Below, in pieces: positions 12,752-12,967 of a stretch of DNA of 12,967 bases. Position numbers and translations under genes: made by a program. Source of the DNA: an uncultured Acetatifactor sp. (GTDB lineage Bacteria; Bacillota; Clostridia; Lachnospirales; Lachnospiraceae); assembly GCA_910586515.1 (NCBI GenBank), contig CAJUGL010000004.1, positions 1 through 12,967 of the forward strand, given 5' to 3'. Position 1 is the stretch's first letter; each line of letters starts with the position of its first letter. The notes beneath the pieces are model-generated. The model saw only the letters and a list, made by a program, of their open reading frames with translations. It ran no database searches and had not been told where the DNA came from.

Positions 12752-12967
12752 TTATTCCTCTCCGCTTCCTTCATCGGATCCATCCGTTTCGCTCTCTGCC
12801 TCAGAACTCTCCGCTGAGCCGTCCTCTCCGCTCTCTGCCTCAGAACTCTCCGCTGAGCCGTCCTCTCCGCTCTCTGCCTCGGAACTCTCCCCTGAGCTGT
12901 CCTCTCCGCTCACTGCCTCAGAACTCTCCGTTGAGCTGTCCTCTCCGCTCTCTGCCTCAGAACTCTC
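12752..12967 (-). CDS. C-terminus of an acidic Ser/Glu/Gly-rich repeat protein (partial)
   Basis: Only the last 71 codons lie in the window; the frame is open to the right edge and ends at TAA (12754-12752). The sequence is made of the 13-residue unit GEDGSAESSEAES: four full copies (two identical, then GEDSSGESSEAES and GEDSSTESSEAVS further upstream), part of a fifth at the edge, and the end ETDGSDEGSGEE. There are no hydrophobic, aromatic or basic residues, so this is a disordered, strongly negative tail. Such tails occur on secreted or lipoprotein foldases and surface proteins of this group, but the identity cannot be told without the N-terminus. That it is a gene is supported by the continuous frame, the 39-bp period being a multiple of three, changes between copies that never break the frame, and the terminator right after it. 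Confidence 0.7.
   Translation of the reverse strand, partial: ESSEAESGEDSSTESSEAVSGEDSSGESSEAESGEDGSAESSEAESGEDGSAESSEAESETDGSDEGSGEE
12791..12967 (-). repeat. 39-bp tandem repeat, four full copies and a partial one
   Basis: Units begin at 12791, 12830, 12869, 12908 and 12947 (cut by the window edge after 21 bp). The first two are identical; the third and fourth each differ from them at three bases. The array lies within the acidic protein gene and may continue beyond the window. Confidence 0.95.

Noticed and set aside
12791..12967. Regular 39-bp repeats considered as a CRISPR array
   Set aside because: The repeats are directly joined with no unique spacers, and they keep one open reading frame.

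Overview
The window looks like a moderately GC-rich, spore-forming member of the Clostridia, most likely Lachnospiraceae. This rests on gene content and order (hup, rqcP, yabP, yabQ, divIC, spoIIE, tilS, hpt, ftsH), which is the conserved Firmicutes block known from Bacillus (yabO-yabP-yabQ-divIC-...-spoIIE-...-tilS-hprT-ftsH), and on the protein sequences themselves. The family call is inference. Every convincing gene lies on the minus strand, so transcription runs from high to low coordinates. The plus-strand open frames are shadows.

Layout in the direction of transcription. (1) At 12752-12967 is the C-terminus of an unidentified, very acidic Ser/Glu/Gly-rich protein built on a 39-bp tandem repeat, followed by a hairpin terminator. 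(2) A Cof-type HAD phosphatase overlaps the frame before the CCA-adding tRNA nucleotidyltransferase by ATGA. A CotS-family kinase-like spore coat protein and a PEGA-domain lipoprotein follow. (3) The 305-bp gap at 7601-7905 holds a roughly 140-bp palindromic, MITE-like element with 16-bp terminal inverted repeats and an 8-bp flanking direct repeat, then a good sigma-A promoter for the HU gene. HU ends at a strong terminator. (4) The short genes rqcP, yabP, yabQ and divIC follow and end at a textbook intrinsic terminator. (5) spoIIE, tilS, hpt and ftsH complete the block.

The genes link translation quality (RqcP, TilS, CCA enzyme), purine salvage (Hpt), division (DivIC), membrane proteolysis (FtsH) and sporulation (YabP, YabQ, SpoIIE, CotS-like protein). 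TilS and HprT are reported to act together on ftsH transcription in Bacillus/Listeria relatives, and FtsH degrades SpoIIE in B. subtilis, so the clustering may have functional meaning.

The most interesting points are these. The SpoIIE orthologue has no membrane domain: it is 394 residues and begins at the equivalent of about residue 413 of the B. subtilis protein, yet it keeps all four phosphatase aspartates. Its promoter has the unusual TTGACA-21 bp-TATAAT spacing typical of Spo0A-activated sigma-A promoters, with Spo0A-box-like sites. The MITE-like element and the 39-bp coding repeat are the other main structures. I did not find a wholly new multi-gene system; most of the window is a conserved housekeeping and sporulation block.
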